From positions 1 through 64,000 of IMG/VR virus record IMGVR_UViG_3300028573_000014: a DNA stretch of 64,000 nt, one strand, 5' to 3'. The position numbers and the translations under genes are program-made. The first letter of the stretch is position 1; the number at the start of each line of letters is the position of its first letter. Below are positions 43,406 to 51,733 of this stretch, one piece after another. This DNA comes from a virus. Under the pieces are notes generated by a model. It was not told where the DNA came from. It made no database searches and saw nothing but the letters and a program-made list of their open reading frames with translations.

Positions 43406-44109
43406 TTCGCATACCTACCATACCCAGTATCTCCACCAGGCCACGCGCTGGGCAACTGCGGATTAACAATGCCGTTCTCCAGCAGCCACGCCATCGACCT
43501 GTACTGAATCTCGACCATTGCGGCAGGAAACACATTGGCCCGCTCGAATACAGTGTGCCCCACGGAATCATGTCGCGTTTCGCCCATGCCAGTGCCAAGA
43601 TCGGCAGTCCGACTCATGTCACCAGTCAGACTTTTCACAGTCATTTCAGACCGAAAGGCGCTGTCCATAACAGATTGACCAGATGCCCTTGAGTACGAGG
43701 CTGAAGCACGGTAAACAGGCGCTTTCTCAGTGAAGATCGCCACGCCGATCACGCCAACATTTTCTGCACTGCCCGTGGCCTGCGCAGCAATGGAAGACGC
43801 TGGGTCGGAGAACACAAAATCACGGGTTGTATTGTCATCGATGCGCCAGCCGTGATTTGTCCATTCTCCGGTGATGATCATGCCCTTATTACTGAGCAAA
43901 GCTAACTGGTCCCGCAGCACATCCCGACCATCCACGCTTTCCAACACTTCGATGCGTCCACTTACCCGATGGCGCACCACAATGGCGTAGGCTTTGCCCG
44001 GTTCTCCAGCAATCCAGTTCCGCCCGTTCTTCTCGTAGATGGGCAGCGGCAGACCATCTACTGCAATGGCAATATCGACACCGCCTGGTAACACAATCAA
44101 GTTTCTCAA
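43402..44109 (-). CDS. Protein of unknown function
   Basis: 235 residues from TTG 44109, accepted because AGGAGG lies 5 bp upstream. Beta-rich N-terminus (GKAYAIVVRHRVSGRIEV). A Ser/Ala region (FSDPASSIAAQATGSAEN) precedes a Gly/Thr stretch. No family recognised. Follows the RNA ligase with ATGA-type overlap. Confidence 0.55.
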   Translation of the reverse strand: MRNLIVLPGGVDIAIAVDGLPLPIYEKNGRNWIAGEPGKAYAIVVRHRVSGRIEVLESVDGRDVLRDQLALLSNKGMIITGEWTNHGWRIDDNTTRDFVFSDPASSIAAQATGSAENVGVIGVAIFTEKAPVYRASASYSRASGQSVMDSAFRSEMTVKSLTGDMSRTADLGTGMGETRHDSVGHTVFERANVFPAAMVEIQYRSMAWLLENGIVNPQLPSAWPGGDTGYGRYAK

Positions 44110-44118
44110 TTCAGCCTC

Positions 44119-44874
44119 CTATTCGTTATCGTACCGATGATGTTTGTTGTGTAGTTCAGCGAGCTTGTCCATCCAGACTTTGGCTGGAACACTCTCGTAA
44201 CACACCTTGCATAGAAAATCAGGCGGATCGCCTTCCTGCACTTGAATGAGATCCACCGTGCGCTTTTCATGACACAGATTGCAGGTGAAGGTGTCCAACC
44301 CCTGCTCCGCGCATACATCGCAGATATAGCCATCCTTCGAGACTGACCATGCGCCAACCTTGTGGATGCCAGCACGCGCCATCTGCGCTTTCTGGTCAAG
44401 TTTATTCCACACAGGCCAATGTCCATGCCATTCGCTCAGCATCGGCATCATCGGATTGCCACAGATGGGACATTTCTTTATCTCTAGCGCAAAATCCATG
44501 TAGATTTTGCTGCCAGACTCGTTAGGCTTCAGGTTATGTGGCGTGAACTCTGCAATGTCGATCTTCAAGTCTTCTCGATGGCGCACTCCTTCATAGATCA
44601 AATTCTTCAACTGTCCCTTCAGGTCGCCAAGTTCAGGCTCAGTCGAGAAGCCCGTAAAGTGCGACAGATACAGGACAACTCTCGATGGATAACTAACCGT
44701 GTTGGCTATCACTTCTGAGATTTTTCGAGTAAGTTCTATATCCACATCGCTTTTGAAGGCCAGGATAGTCTCCTTATCGCTCAGAGAGATAATCGTCAAC
44801 TCATCGGAGTTCACAATGCTGGGCGACTCTAGCGCCGTCACTGGCAGTTGCACATTGATAGATTTAACGGTCAT
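44119..44874 (-). CDS. Zinc-ribbon protein
   Basis: 251 residues from ATG 44874 (a GTG at 44883 is possible). The N-terminal half is alpha/beta (LPVTALESPSIVN, RKISEVIANTVSY); the C-terminal half holds three Cys pairs, CPICGNPM, CDVCAEQG with CNLCHEKR, and CKVCYES, each a zinc ribbon or treble-clef knuckle. The fingers suggest nucleic-acid or protein binding. Confidence 0.6.
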   Translation of the reverse strand: MTVKSINVQLPVTALESPSIVNSDELTIISLSDKETILAFKSDVDIELTRKISEVIANTVSYPSRVVLYLSHFTGFSTEPELGDLKGQLKNLIYEGVRHREDLKIDIAEFTPHNLKPNESGSKIYMDFALEIKKCPICGNPMMPMLSEWHGHWPVWNKLDQKAQMARAGIHKVGAWSVSKDGYICDVCAEQGLDTFTCNLCHEKRTVDLIQVQEGDPPDFLCKVCYESVPAKVWMDKLAELHNKHHRYDNE

Positions 44875-45094
44875 GAGGATCACGCTTCATTTCTACCAGT
44901 CCACCTGGCGCATCCTTGCCGTCCCACGTCTTTGTGTGATCTACCCTGTCGCGCATGATATAACTGCCATCGGGCAGGAGCGTCACCGTATAATGTTTGT
45001 GGCATTCTGAGCAGAACACATCGAAACTGTCAGCATTGTCACCAAAAACCCATCGACCCCTGTGACCTGCTGGACACTTAAGATTAATTTCCAT
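44864..45094 (-). CDS. Small zinc-ribbon protein
   Basis: 76 residues with CPAGHRGRW near the start and CSECHKHY at residues 28-35, forming one ribbon. Overlaps the larger zinc protein. Role unknown. Confidence 0.55.
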   Translation of the reverse strand: MEINLKCPAGHRGRWVFGDNADSFDVFCSECHKHYTVTLLPDGSYIMRDRVDHTKTWDGKDAPGGLVEMKRDPHDR

Positions 45095-45272
45095 TTTTCA
45101 CCTCGGCCTGTGGGGGCAGCGCTGCGATCAACGTTGTGCGTATCCAGTCGGCAGCCGTGCCCTTCTCGGTCAGCTTCTGGTAATAGGTCCACAGCAATTT
45201 TTGCTGGGCATTATCCATGTCCAGCGTTACTGGCTGAAGGCGCTGCACATTGACCAGTTTTTTACGTGACAT
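45084..45272 (-). CDS. Small helical protein, related to the product at 53746-54048
   Basis: 62 residues from ATG 45272. Residues 20-55 (QQKLLWTYYQKLTEKGTAAD, WIRTTLIAALPPQ) match the other protein (EQKRLHEYLGMLALSGKAS, WMIETLIAALPAQ). The same helix-turn-helix-sized unit occurs in both, so they form a small family inside this phage. Function unknown. Confidence 0.55.
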   Translation of the reverse strand: MSRKKLVNVQRLQPVTLDMDNAQQKLLWTYYQKLTEKGTAADWIRTTLIAALPPQAEVKNGN

Positions 45273-45273
45273 G

Positions 45274-45480
45274 TTACTCAGATTCTGGAGTAATTTGATA
45301 CCAGGCGATTGAATTGCTCCGCACAACTAGAACCCCCAGCGCTCCTGTTACACGCAGAATATCCGCGTCCTCGGAGAATTCACCCTCAAACTCTTCTCGC
45401 CCCTCGTCACTAACCGAGTGCATTTCCAATAGCTGCCCATCGTGCAGCTTAATCTTTATTGTAAATGTCGGGTTTTCCAT
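45274..45480 (-). CDS. Small beta-rich protein
   Basis: 68 residues, strands FTIKIKLHDGQLLEMHSV and GALGVLVVRSNSIAWYQI. One base separates it from the gene downstream. Not recognised. Confidence 0.5.
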   Translation of the reverse strand: MENPTFTIKIKLHDGQLLEMHSVSDEGREEFEGEFSEDADILRVTGALGVLVVRSNSIAWYQITPESE

Positions 45481-45481
45481 G

Positions 45482-45769
45482 TTATTCCCCTTTTCTCATT
45501 TTATCTGCCACGTCTTTTGAAGATGTGACCACGCGGGCTGTAGATCCACGCTGAATAAGCGCACCAATGGCAGCATCGAAAGCTGAAGCAAAAGAAGTGT
45601 GATGCTCAATATCCCGTCCAGCCTCCAGAATGTGCCAGAGGCCATCCTTGCCTTCCAGCATCACCAGCGCATGGGCGTGCAATCGTCTGTTGAGAATCTT
45701 TACCGCCTCGCGCATATGAGTGCCGTCGGCAAGCATTCCACGAATAATTTCTTCAGTTGATTCGTTCAT
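45482..45769 (-). CDS. Small protein of unknown function
   Basis: 95 residues, alpha/beta; LNRRLHAHALVMLEGKDGLW then a helix. Overlaps the thyX stop. Not recognised. Confidence 0.5.
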   Translation of the reverse strand: MNESTEEIIRGMLADGTHMREAVKILNRRLHAHALVMLEGKDGLWHILEAGRDIEHHTSFASAFDAAIGALIQRGSTARVVTSSKDVADKMRKGE

Positions 45770-46533
45770 TTTATTTCCTCAAATGCTTCGGCAGTCCAGG
45801 GGAGGACCACTTTGAAAAAGTTATCGTAAATCACCTGAGCATAGACGCGAATTTCATACTGGGCATCGCTGGCCATGCGCAAGCGCAGGAAGTTCATCAG
45901 ATTGTGAGCATCGATCTTAATCACGCCCGTGTAGTAGACTGCAAATCCGGGCAGGAACAACCGTGCAATCTCCCGTGCCACGCCCTTCTTCAGCGCTGCC
46001 TCATACAACTCATACGAGTGCGCGTAGTGGGCAATAAGGGCTGCTGTGGTCTCATTGCCCACAGCCTCGTCCAGTTCGCCTTCACTGGCCTGTTTGTTGT
46101 TCTTAGCCTGCTGCCGCCAGACATCCGGCACATAGAAGTCGTTTTCCTCAAAGGGGGTATAGCGGCCCGATTGCAGGTTAATATTAAAAGTCCGGTGTCG
46201 GACCAGTTGCCACCATGTTACCAGTGGGGCACGCAGCCTGAACTTGAACTCGACCATCTCAAAGGGACTGGTGTGATGATTGCGCAGCAGGTAGAAGAGT
46301 AACTTCTTGTCGGACTCTGCGCCCTTGCTCTGTCCGAGGAAGGAAACGCGAGCTGCATTGACAATGGCGAGATCATTGCCCATGACAGATTGCAGTTCCA
46401 CGAAGCCTTTGTCGAGCACAGGAATAGTATTGCCGATAGGAGCCTGCGCTTTGGGATGTCGTTCACGCAATTCTTCCCATAAATTGTTATCTATCAACTC
46501 GTCATCAGTTAATTTGTCGTTACCCTTTTGCAT
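45766..46533 (-). CDS. thyX: Flavin-dependent thymidylate synthase
   Basis: 255 residues. The signature RHRX7S is present as RHRTFNINLQS (112-122), followed by GRY, and the C-terminal conserved block reads AREIARLFLPGFAVYYTG and MNFLRLRMASDAQYEIR, including the Arg and His/Asn positions that bind dUMP and FAD. It makes dTMP from dUMP with methylene-tetrahydrofolate and FAD. Common in phages that boost DNA precursor supply. Confidence 0.9.
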   Translation of the reverse strand: MQKGNDKLTDDELIDNNLWEELRERHPKAQAPIGNTIPVLDKGFVELQSVMGNDLAIVNAARVSFLGQSKGAESDKKLLFYLLRNHHTSPFEMVEFKFRLRAPLVTWWQLVRHRTFNINLQSGRYTPFEENDFYVPDVWRQQAKNNKQASEGELDEAVGNETTAALIAHYAHSYELYEAALKKGVAREIARLFLPGFAVYYTGVIKIDAHNLMNFLRLRMASDAQYEIRVYAQVIYDNFFKVVLPWTAEAFEEIK

Positions 46534-46723
46534 CCCACACCTTTGCTCTCAAGTCTTTGATATAAGCCTGCGCCCACAACGGCAATTCCGACATTTTGCC
46601 TATAAGCGCTCCGTCCACAAACAGTATATTTTCGTCTTCAATGTAGGCTGTACGTTCATGCTTTAGTCGATCATACTCGGATAGAGCACGCACTTCGTCT
46701 ATCAAGTCCTGCATTTTACTCAT
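46520..46723 (-). CDS. Small paralog A
   Basis: 67 residues; nearly the same plan as the gene at 46943-47149. Both start with a DxIDEx-L-x-DRL helix and share the segment LPLWAQAYIKD followed by RAKVWDA here and RAKLWDA there. ATGA overlap with the membrane protein gene between the two copies. Function unknown. Confidence 0.6.
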   Translation of the reverse strand: MSKMQDLIDEVRALSEYDRLKHERTAYIEDENILFVDGALIGKMSELPLWAQAYIKDLRAKVWDAKG

Positions 46724-46953
46724 CGATCTCCGCCATTCTTTTTCTTCTCCTTATCCTCATCTCCTGGACCTGGACCAGCGCCCGCGATAATCCCAAATCC
46801 CACAATAGCAATGAAAACAGCCAAGACAGCGATAAGCACTTTCTCTGGATCTAAAAACAAAGAAAAGAACAGGAAAGCGGCAAAGTGCATTGCGATTAGT
46901 CCTACGAGTACTTGTTTGTCCTCGGCATCCATTTTTATAAACTTATCTATCAT
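46720..46953 (-). CDS. Small membrane protein between two paralogs
   Basis: 77 residues. Two membrane helices (LVGLIAMHFAAFLFFSLF and VLIAVLAVFIAIVGFGII) and a charged tail with GPGPGDEDKEKKK. Lies between the paralogs at 46520 and 46943, overlapping both. Confidence 0.65.
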   Translation of the reverse strand: MIDKFIKMDAEDKQVLVGLIAMHFAAFLFFSLFLDPEKVLIAVLAVFIAIVGFGIIAGAGPGPGDEDKEKKKNGGDR

Positions 46954-47149
46954 TTCTTGCGTCCCATAATTTGGCTCTCATGTCCTTGATGTAAGCCTGC
47001 GCCCATAGTGGCAAGTCCGCCAATTTACCGACAATAGCGCCTGTGAGGCATATAAAATCATCGTTAATATAGGCTTCGCGTTCACGCGCCAGCCGATCCC
47101 TTTCGGCAAGGTCCTTTATCTCATCGATGGCATCCTGTAGGGTGCTCAT
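46943..47149 (-). CDS. Small paralog B
   Basis: 68 residues, homologous to the product at 46520-46723 (shared LPLWAQAYIKD and EREAYIND against ERTAYIED). The pair probably arose by duplication of a unit that included part of the membrane gene boundary. Function unknown. Confidence 0.6.
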   Translation of the reverse strand: MSTLQDAIDEIKDLAERDRLAREREAYINDDFICLTGAIVGKLADLPLWAQAYIKDMRAKLWDARNDR

Positions 47150-47589
47150 TACTGATCTTCGCCCATATAGTTGTCCATCAATCGTTCGACTTTTCCCTTT
47201 AATTTCACATTATCGGCTTCTAGGGCTTCAATCCGTCGGAGCGCAGCCACCAGATTGGCGACCAGAAACACACCCCAGTGATTATTGGTATCCAACGTCG
47301 CAGGAAGATCAGGCAACTTGTAGCCATAATCGGTAGAGAGCACGTATAGGGGCGATGAGGTGAGGCGATTCAGATTGTCGAGTGCTTTCGCTACCAGTTG
47401 GTCATCAGCCTTACGGGATAGGTCGGAGAGGATTACGCGCGCTTTCACTGTTTGTTGCACGCGAAACTCGAACTCTTCCATCGATGCTGACATTTCCCAT
47501 AGCTGGTTGATGGTAGACAGATACAGGATGGCACTCATATCGTGCGCGGAGGCATAATTCATTGCTTCGATTGGAGCAGGAGATTGCAT
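47149..47589 (-). CDS. Protein of unknown function with coiled-coil end
   Basis: 146 residues. GAGGTAACAA precedes the ATG, a good ribosome site. Helical core (EFEFRVQQTVKARVILSDL) and a C-terminal coiled coil (RRIEALEADNVKLKGKVERL). The first gene after a 178-bp gap, so it may be expressed from a new promoter. Confidence 0.55.
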   Translation of the reverse strand: MQSPAPIEAMNYASAHDMSAILYLSTINQLWEMSASMEEFEFRVQQTVKARVILSDLSRKADDQLVAKALDNLNRLTSSPLYVLSTDYGYKLPDLPATLDTNNHWGVFLVANLVAALRRIEALEADNVKLKGKVERLMDNYMGEDQ

Positions 47590-47766
47590 TTGTTACCTCG
47601 TAATAGCGCAGGTCATGGTAAATCCGGCTTTTGTCTGCTAAGTTAAAAGGGGCATGACCTACGCCACGATCTATCCTATCAGAACTCCTGTTCGGAGTGC
47701 ATTGAGGTTACGTTAAGGTTTCATGCGTTGCGCATGTATTATTCATGCATTGGATACATAGCGAAG
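47590..47766. promoter_or_regulatory. Intergenic gap inside the accessory operon
   Basis: 178 bp without a gene. It holds the inverted pair GGTCATG ... CATGACC about 30 bp apart, a short dyad ATGCG-TTG-CGCAT, and the hairpin-like GAAC-TCCT-GTTC. No certain promoter was found. Probably a regulatory or RNA-processing site. Confidence 0.35.
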
Positions 47767-47961
47767 CTATTTCAAAAAACGCGCAAGCATATTGGCGACT
47801 TGCCCCAGCAGCCCGACCACAACAAGATCGATTCCGATAATAGCCAATAACATAGCTGGGAAGGGTAGCGGATGAAATATAATCAAAACAAACACACAGC
47901 CTGCATCGAACAGTGAGAGCGAAAGTAGAAAGTGCCCAGTTAAGCGTGTGTCGTCATCCAT
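47767..47961 (-). CDS. Small membrane protein
   Basis: 64 residues from ATG 47961 (GGAATTCAAA upstream); the frame opens earlier. Two membrane helices (LSLFDAGCVFVLIIF and FPAMLLAIIGIDLVVVGLL). Overlaps the upstream gene by 8 bp. Confidence 0.55.
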   Translation of the reverse strand: MDDDTRLTGHFLLSLSLFDAGCVFVLIIFHPLPFPAMLLAIIGIDLVVVGLLGQVANMLARFLK

Positions 47962-48229
47962 TTTGAATTCCATGTAATATTCGTGCAAGACGTTCCCGAA
48001 ACTCATTAAAATTCTCAGGGCTGGCATCGATGCCCAGATTTTGCAGTGCAAGGTCGATGATTTTCTGCTGCCGCTCGATCTCATCGGCAGCCTCCACCAT
48101 AAACCGCGCAGTGAGAGGCAGGCGTTGATCAGCGTTTTTCTCTGCCATCAATCGCAGGTTGTTGAGCAGGATATCCTGACTCACCTGAAGGTCTTTCATG
48201 GTCTGGGCATCTGCGTTACTTATTGTCAT
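47954..48229 (-). CDS. Small helical protein
   Basis: 91 residues, all-helical pattern (TMKDLQVSQDILLNNLRLMAEK). Gene overlaps its neighbours by 8 and 14 bp. Not recognised. Confidence 0.5.
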   Translation of the reverse strand: MTISNADAQTMKDLQVSQDILLNNLRLMAEKNADQRLPLTARFMVEAADEIERQQKIIDLALQNLGIDASPENFNEFRERLARILHGIQNG

Positions 48230-48578
48230 TGTTGCCTCGACAATCTACTGAGTGCGCCATCTGGTTATCCTTCACAGCGAAGATGCAGGTATCCCCTACA
48301 TTGACCAATCCGATCTGTTCAGCGTACAGGCCAACCACGGCGGGTTTGCCGTTGCTGTCGAGCACTACATAGGTCGTTGACGTGCCTGAGAAAAGAGTCG
48401 CGTAGGTGCGCACAACCTTGCCTGAAACAGAGGTGGTAGGCGGGTTGCTGATATAATTGGACAGCACAGAGAAAAAGACTAAAATAAGACCAACTATCAT
48501 CAGACCAATAAAGATCGGCAACAGCCATTTCAGCCATTCGATGGTATCAATCCATATGGTCGATCTTTGTTCATTCAT
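48216..48578 (-). CDS. Membrane-anchored protein
   Basis: 120 residues. One membrane helix (LLPIFIGLMIVGLILVFFSVL), then a beta-rich outer domain (TSVSGKVVRTYATLFSG, TYVVLDSNGKPAVVGL). The topology suggests an outward-facing domain, possibly an exclusion or envelope protein. Confidence 0.55.
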   Translation of the reverse strand: MNEQRSTIWIDTIEWLKWLLPIFIGLMIVGLILVFFSVLSNYISNPPTTSVSGKVVRTYATLFSGTSTTYVVLDSNGKPAVVGLYAEQIGLVNVGDTCIFAVKDNQMAHSVDCRGNNDNK

Positions 48579-49012
48579 GATACGCGCATATCCTCATACT
48601 TCCATCTATTCCAGTTTAAGGCCAATCCTTCGCCGCACTCCATGACCAGATACTGCATAAGGTCATAGCCATTACTAAGTGCCTGCGCCAGCTCCGATAA
48701 CCGCTGATTATCTTTCTCCAGCATAATTCTCTTTTCCAGCACTTCGCAATCTGCGTGGACCCGATGCCATGTCTGACATATCTTCATATAGGGACACCAT
48801 TCGCGCAGTAGCCTCCCTGAAATCCACCATTGAACGCCAGACGGGGAGACTTTGACGTGGCACAATCTCATCTCGACCATCTCTCTCAGGTCATCGTACA
48901 GGTCATTGCTGGAAATATGATGACTGTTGATGCAGTGGGCAATCATGAGCAAACCCAGAACTTCGACCTGGCCTCTGGATGGGGACAGTTTGATAGCAGG
49001 TTCAGGGATCAT
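48575..49012 (-). CDS. Protein of unknown function
   Basis: 145 residues, helical, with Cys and His at several points (CPYMKICQTWHRVHADC). ATGA-type overlap downstream. Not recognised. Confidence 0.5.
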   Translation of the reverse strand: MIPEPAIKLSPSRGQVEVLGLLMIAHCINSHHISSNDLYDDLREMVEMRLCHVKVSPSGVQWWISGRLLREWCPYMKICQTWHRVHADCEVLEKRIMLEKDNQRLSELAQALSNGYDLMQYLVMECGEGLALNWNRWKYEDMRVS

Positions 49013-49027
49013 TCTGGCCTCGGCAGT

Positions 49028-49237
49028 CTAGGGATGGACGGGTAAAGGTCTGGCAATGTTACCTCCCATTGCGCTGCGGATCAGTGCTTGCACTTCATCA
49101 ATGGTCTCAGTGCAGCGAATCGAGTCGCCGCTAACGGTCTTTATCAGGGTATCTCCATCGTCACGATAAACGTACTGTATCTGTCCGACCAGAATCAACA
49201 CAGGTCCAACATCCCTTATGCCAGTAACTCTAATCAT
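49028..49237 (-). CDS. Small protein of unknown function
   Basis: 69 residues from ATG 49237, ATGA overlap with the next gene's stop. Beta-rich (VGPVLILVGQIQYVYRDDG). The frame opens further upstream, but only this start is coupled. Confidence 0.5.
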   Translation of the reverse strand: MIRVTGIRDVGPVLILVGQIQYVYRDDGDTLIKTVSGDSIRCTETIDEVQALIRSAMGGNIARPLPVHP

Positions 49238-49878
49238 CCCATCCACCTGAAGCCTTTCCGTATGAGTAGTTCTTTCATTTCCCGCTTGAAGGCCCATGCG
49301 CCCTGAAACTTCACCCGCTTGGAGAGCGTGTGGATCATTCTGGCGTGCCACAGGTCCAGATGGGATGGGTCTTCGTCATGATTGACCCACAGATCATGCC
49401 ACGCACATGTAAACGGCTGCGTGTTCTGGACAGTCCACTCCAGTGCATCGGCCTCAATAATCCTCAACCGATCAGTCTGTGGCATATAAGGCTGGACCAG
49501 CTTAAGCACATCGGGCGAGTTCTCAATAACAGTAATATGCTCGACCTTCGGATTGAGCAGCAGTCCCCTGACGACGCAGCCCAGACCCAGCCCTGTTACC
49601 AGCACATGCCCGTAGGCTTTCATGGCGAAGCCCAGATGGGTGCTGAGTTCAAAGGGTGTATCTTCCATGACCAGATCGCCAGGAGGGTTGTTGTAGAGCG
49701 TGGCATCAGTGATGCAGCGCAGATAAGTATAAGTTCCGGCGGGAAGGGTGATCATCTTCCAGTTGCGGTAGGTCGTGTGATCCTTTTTGATACGGTACTT
49801 GCTAATATGCCACAGACCGGAGTATCCGGCAGGGATAGCCTTAGCGCTCATGGCAGCCAGATAATCTTTAGCGTTCAT
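49234..49878 (-). CDS. Spermidine synthase-like methyltransferase-fold protein
   Basis: 214 residues from ATG 49878 (ATGA overlap). The Rossmann core is clear: GHVLVTGLGLGCVVRGLL (nucleotide loop), VEHITVIENSPDVLKLV, LRIIEADALEW and FTCAWHDLWVN. This is the pattern of polyamine synthases and related methyltransferases. The N-terminal strand SGLWHISKYRIKKDHTTYRN forms the usual cover. Substrate unknown. Confidence 0.65.
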   Translation of the reverse strand: MNAKDYLAAMSAKAIPAGYSGLWHISKYRIKKDHTTYRNWKMITLPAGTYTYLRCITDATLYNNPPGDLVMEDTPFELSTHLGFAMKAYGHVLVTGLGLGCVVRGLLLNPKVEHITVIENSPDVLKLVQPYMPQTDRLRIIEADALEWTVQNTQPFTCAWHDLWVNHDEDPSHLDLWHARMIHTLSKRVKFQGAWAFKREMKELLIRKGFRWMG

Positions 49879-50120
49879 TCTATTTCCGAATCTGCCTGCG
49901 CGGCATCCATTGCGTCCTGTCGGGTCGGGAATCTGTTTTTCCCACCAGCAACGATGAATCCCTTGTACGCATCGTACCGCACCCAGCACCATTTGCCGTC
50001 GCCGTTTTCTTGCCCAACCACGTAGGTGAGACCTTCTTTCACCTTTGCCTCCCACGAAATAACAGGCTCTCGTTTATCCTGGGGGACGTGGCTAGTTTCT
50101 CGCCATTCCAGTGTTGTCAT
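49875..50120 (-). CDS. Small protein of unknown function
   Basis: 81 residues. Strands (LTYVVGQENGDGKWCWVRYD) then a helix (RQDAMDAAQADSE), a compact beta-alpha unit that resembles the C-terminal part of the gene at 51720-53093. Not recognised. Confidence 0.5.
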   Translation of the reverse strand: MTTLEWRETSHVPQDKREPVISWEAKVKEGLTYVVGQENGDGKWCWVRYDAYKGFIVAGGKNRFPTRQDAMDAAQADSEIE

Positions 50121-50365
50121 GCTCGTCCTGTCTCCTGGTCGATCTTGCGGATAATCTTACCATCATCACTGATCTCATTGACCCAGAAATCCCACGGCCC
50201 CACATTGTCCACCGTGTCCCAGCCAATATTATTGGCACGGATCAGGTCAGTGATCACACTCTCATCGTAGGGATCACGATCAATGGTCTCTGTTCCACCG
50301 TCAAAGCAGCCATCATAATCTTCACCGGTGCAATCGTGGCAGAATATAACGACTTCGTAATGCAT
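50117..50365 (-). CDS. Small acidic protein
   Basis: 82 residues from ATG 50365 (overlap TGATG). CHDCTGEDYDGCFDGG near residue 12 has Cys and Asp clusters. Acidic overall. Not recognised. Confidence 0.5.
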   Translation of the reverse strand: MHYEVVIFCHDCTGEDYDGCFDGGTETIDRDPYDESVITDLIRANNIGWDTVDNVGPWDFWVNEISDDGKIIRKIDQETGRA

Positions 50366-50622
50366 CAGTTGCTCTCCCAACTGCGATAAACGGCATCGAC
50401 AATGATCGAATCGATGGCCTGTTTTTCTTCTTCGGTTGCCCTGTCGTCACATTCCCGATGAACACGGTAGAAGTAGCTGCGGCTGTCACCTGGGACCATC
50501 AGTGACGGGGAACGCATCGGCTCACTCAACTTCTTATGGCAGAAGGGGCACTCCATATCAAAGCCAGGGTCATAGGCTGGAGTGTTGCTATCATCATCAA
50601 AGTACCCGAACATTTTGTTCAT
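50365..50622 (-). CDS. Small zinc-finger-like protein
   Basis: 85 residues from ATG 50622 (ATGA overlap). CPFCHKKL at 23-30 and VHRECDDRA later give a possible zinc site. Helical C-terminus. Confidence 0.5.
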   Translation of the reverse strand: MNKMFGYFDDDSNTPAYDPGFDMECPFCHKKLSEPMRSPSLMVPGDSRSYFYRVHRECDDRATEEEKQAIDSIIVDAVYRSWESN

Positions 50623-51152
50623 CCCCAGTAACTCGATAGCCACCACTTGGGCTGCTCATTCCCGATTTCAATGTTGTAGGTCTTGCAGAACTCAATGAGC
50701 GCTGCCACTTTATCAGGACTGACTACCAATTCTGCCGGGTCGAATGCTTCTGGCGATCCCCGATAAGCCACCTTAATGCTGGTCGGTACAGCCAGAATGA
50801 TCATCGGATACTCACCGCTGCAATAGTTAATCTCTGCCACGGGGAGAGGATGAGCAGCCTCGAAGGCATTCTTTTCATTGAAGTAAGGTGCGTATTCTTC
50901 TTTTGTAGGCCGTTTCCCATGAAGATAGATGGCGTTCTCTCTATCTACGTGCGTTTTAGCCACTGCCATCCTCTGGGCGTAAATCTCGTCATCAGCATAG
51001 ATAGGATGTTCAGGCTTGAACTGGCAGATGCCATTAATCCACCAGCCATCCATATCGTTATCGTCCTCATATTCGCCGGAATTCCAGGGCAATTCAGTGC
51101 CCTCTTCCAGCATTATCCCGAAGCATATCTGACCATCGGCTGATGTTGACAT
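50619..51152 (-). CDS. Acidic protein of unknown function
   Basis: 177 residues, alpha/beta, rich in Glu and Tyr (ELPWNSGEYEDDNDMDGWW). TAATG overlap upstream. Similar-looking acidic proteins occur in other phages, but no function is known to me. Confidence 0.5.
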   Translation of the reverse strand: MSTSADGQICFGIMLEEGTELPWNSGEYEDDNDMDGWWINGICQFKPEHPIYADDEIYAQRMAVAKTHVDRENAIYLHGKRPTKEEYAPYFNEKNAFEAAHPLPVAEINYCSGEYPMIILAVPTSIKVAYRGSPEAFDPAELVVSPDKVAALIEFCKTYNIEIGNEQPKWWLSSYWG

Positions 51153-51397
51153 TAGTACACCGCCCAGACTTCGATGGTGCTAGCTTTTCTCAGCACCTGG
51201 ATCAACTCCTCGTAAGGATTTACCGAATCGCCTTCGTTCAAGGCCGCCAGAACTTCCAATCTGGGGATATCGTCTGTGTCCAGCACTGTCGGGAAAGCAC
51301 CGAAGACCTTTTCCATTTCCGAAATGAAGGTCGATGGTCCATTCACGTCCAGACTCGTGCCTTCATCGAGCGGTTTCCATAGAATTGATGCGGTCAT
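51152..51397 (-). CDS. Small acidic protein
   Basis: 81 residues (ILWKPLDEGTSLDVNGPSTF), helical C-terminal half. Overlaps the gene downstream by one base. Not recognised. The 84 bp upstream contain no convincing gene. Confidence 0.5.
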   Translation of the reverse strand: MTASILWKPLDEGTSLDVNGPSTFISEMEKVFGAFPTVLDTDDIPRLEVLAALNEGDSVNPYEELIQVLRKASTIEVWAVY

Positions 51398-51481
51398 GCC
51401 AGATTCCTCTCTATCTTGAGGGCGAAGATGTTTGCCCAGTTCGATGGGAGAAGGATGCCAGTTGGTTTAATGCGTTATTGG

Positions 51482-51733
51482 TCACTTCTTCTCCACTTCC
51501 GCCAGTATCGCCCCAGCAATCACTTCTTCGTCATCTCCATATGGATTATCAGGGGAAGAGCGTATTACCGATATGGCCTCATCACACCACGCAAGTGCAT
51601 CTCGCATCCGTGGGGCAATGTTTTTCAACGACTCCATGGCCGCTGCCATCGGATTGCTACCCTGAGCGGCATCACGCGCCATCTTGAGGATCATCAACTT
51701 TTTCAGGTTGGGACCAATCTTACGATCTGCCAT
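51482..51733 (-). CDS. Small helical protein
   Basis: 83 residues from ATG 51733, basic start (ADRKIGPNLKKLMILKMARD) and acidic end. Overlaps the upstream stop by 14 bp. Not recognised. Confidence 0.5.
   Translation of the reverse strand: MADRKIGPNLKKLMILKMARDAAQGSNPMAAAMESLKNIAPRMRDALAWCDEAISVIRSSPDNPYGDDEEVIAGAILAEVEKK

Noticed and set aside
49330-50025. 231-codon plus-strand open frame
   Set aside because: Shadow of the spermidine-synthase-like gene and its neighbour, which have ATGA coupling.
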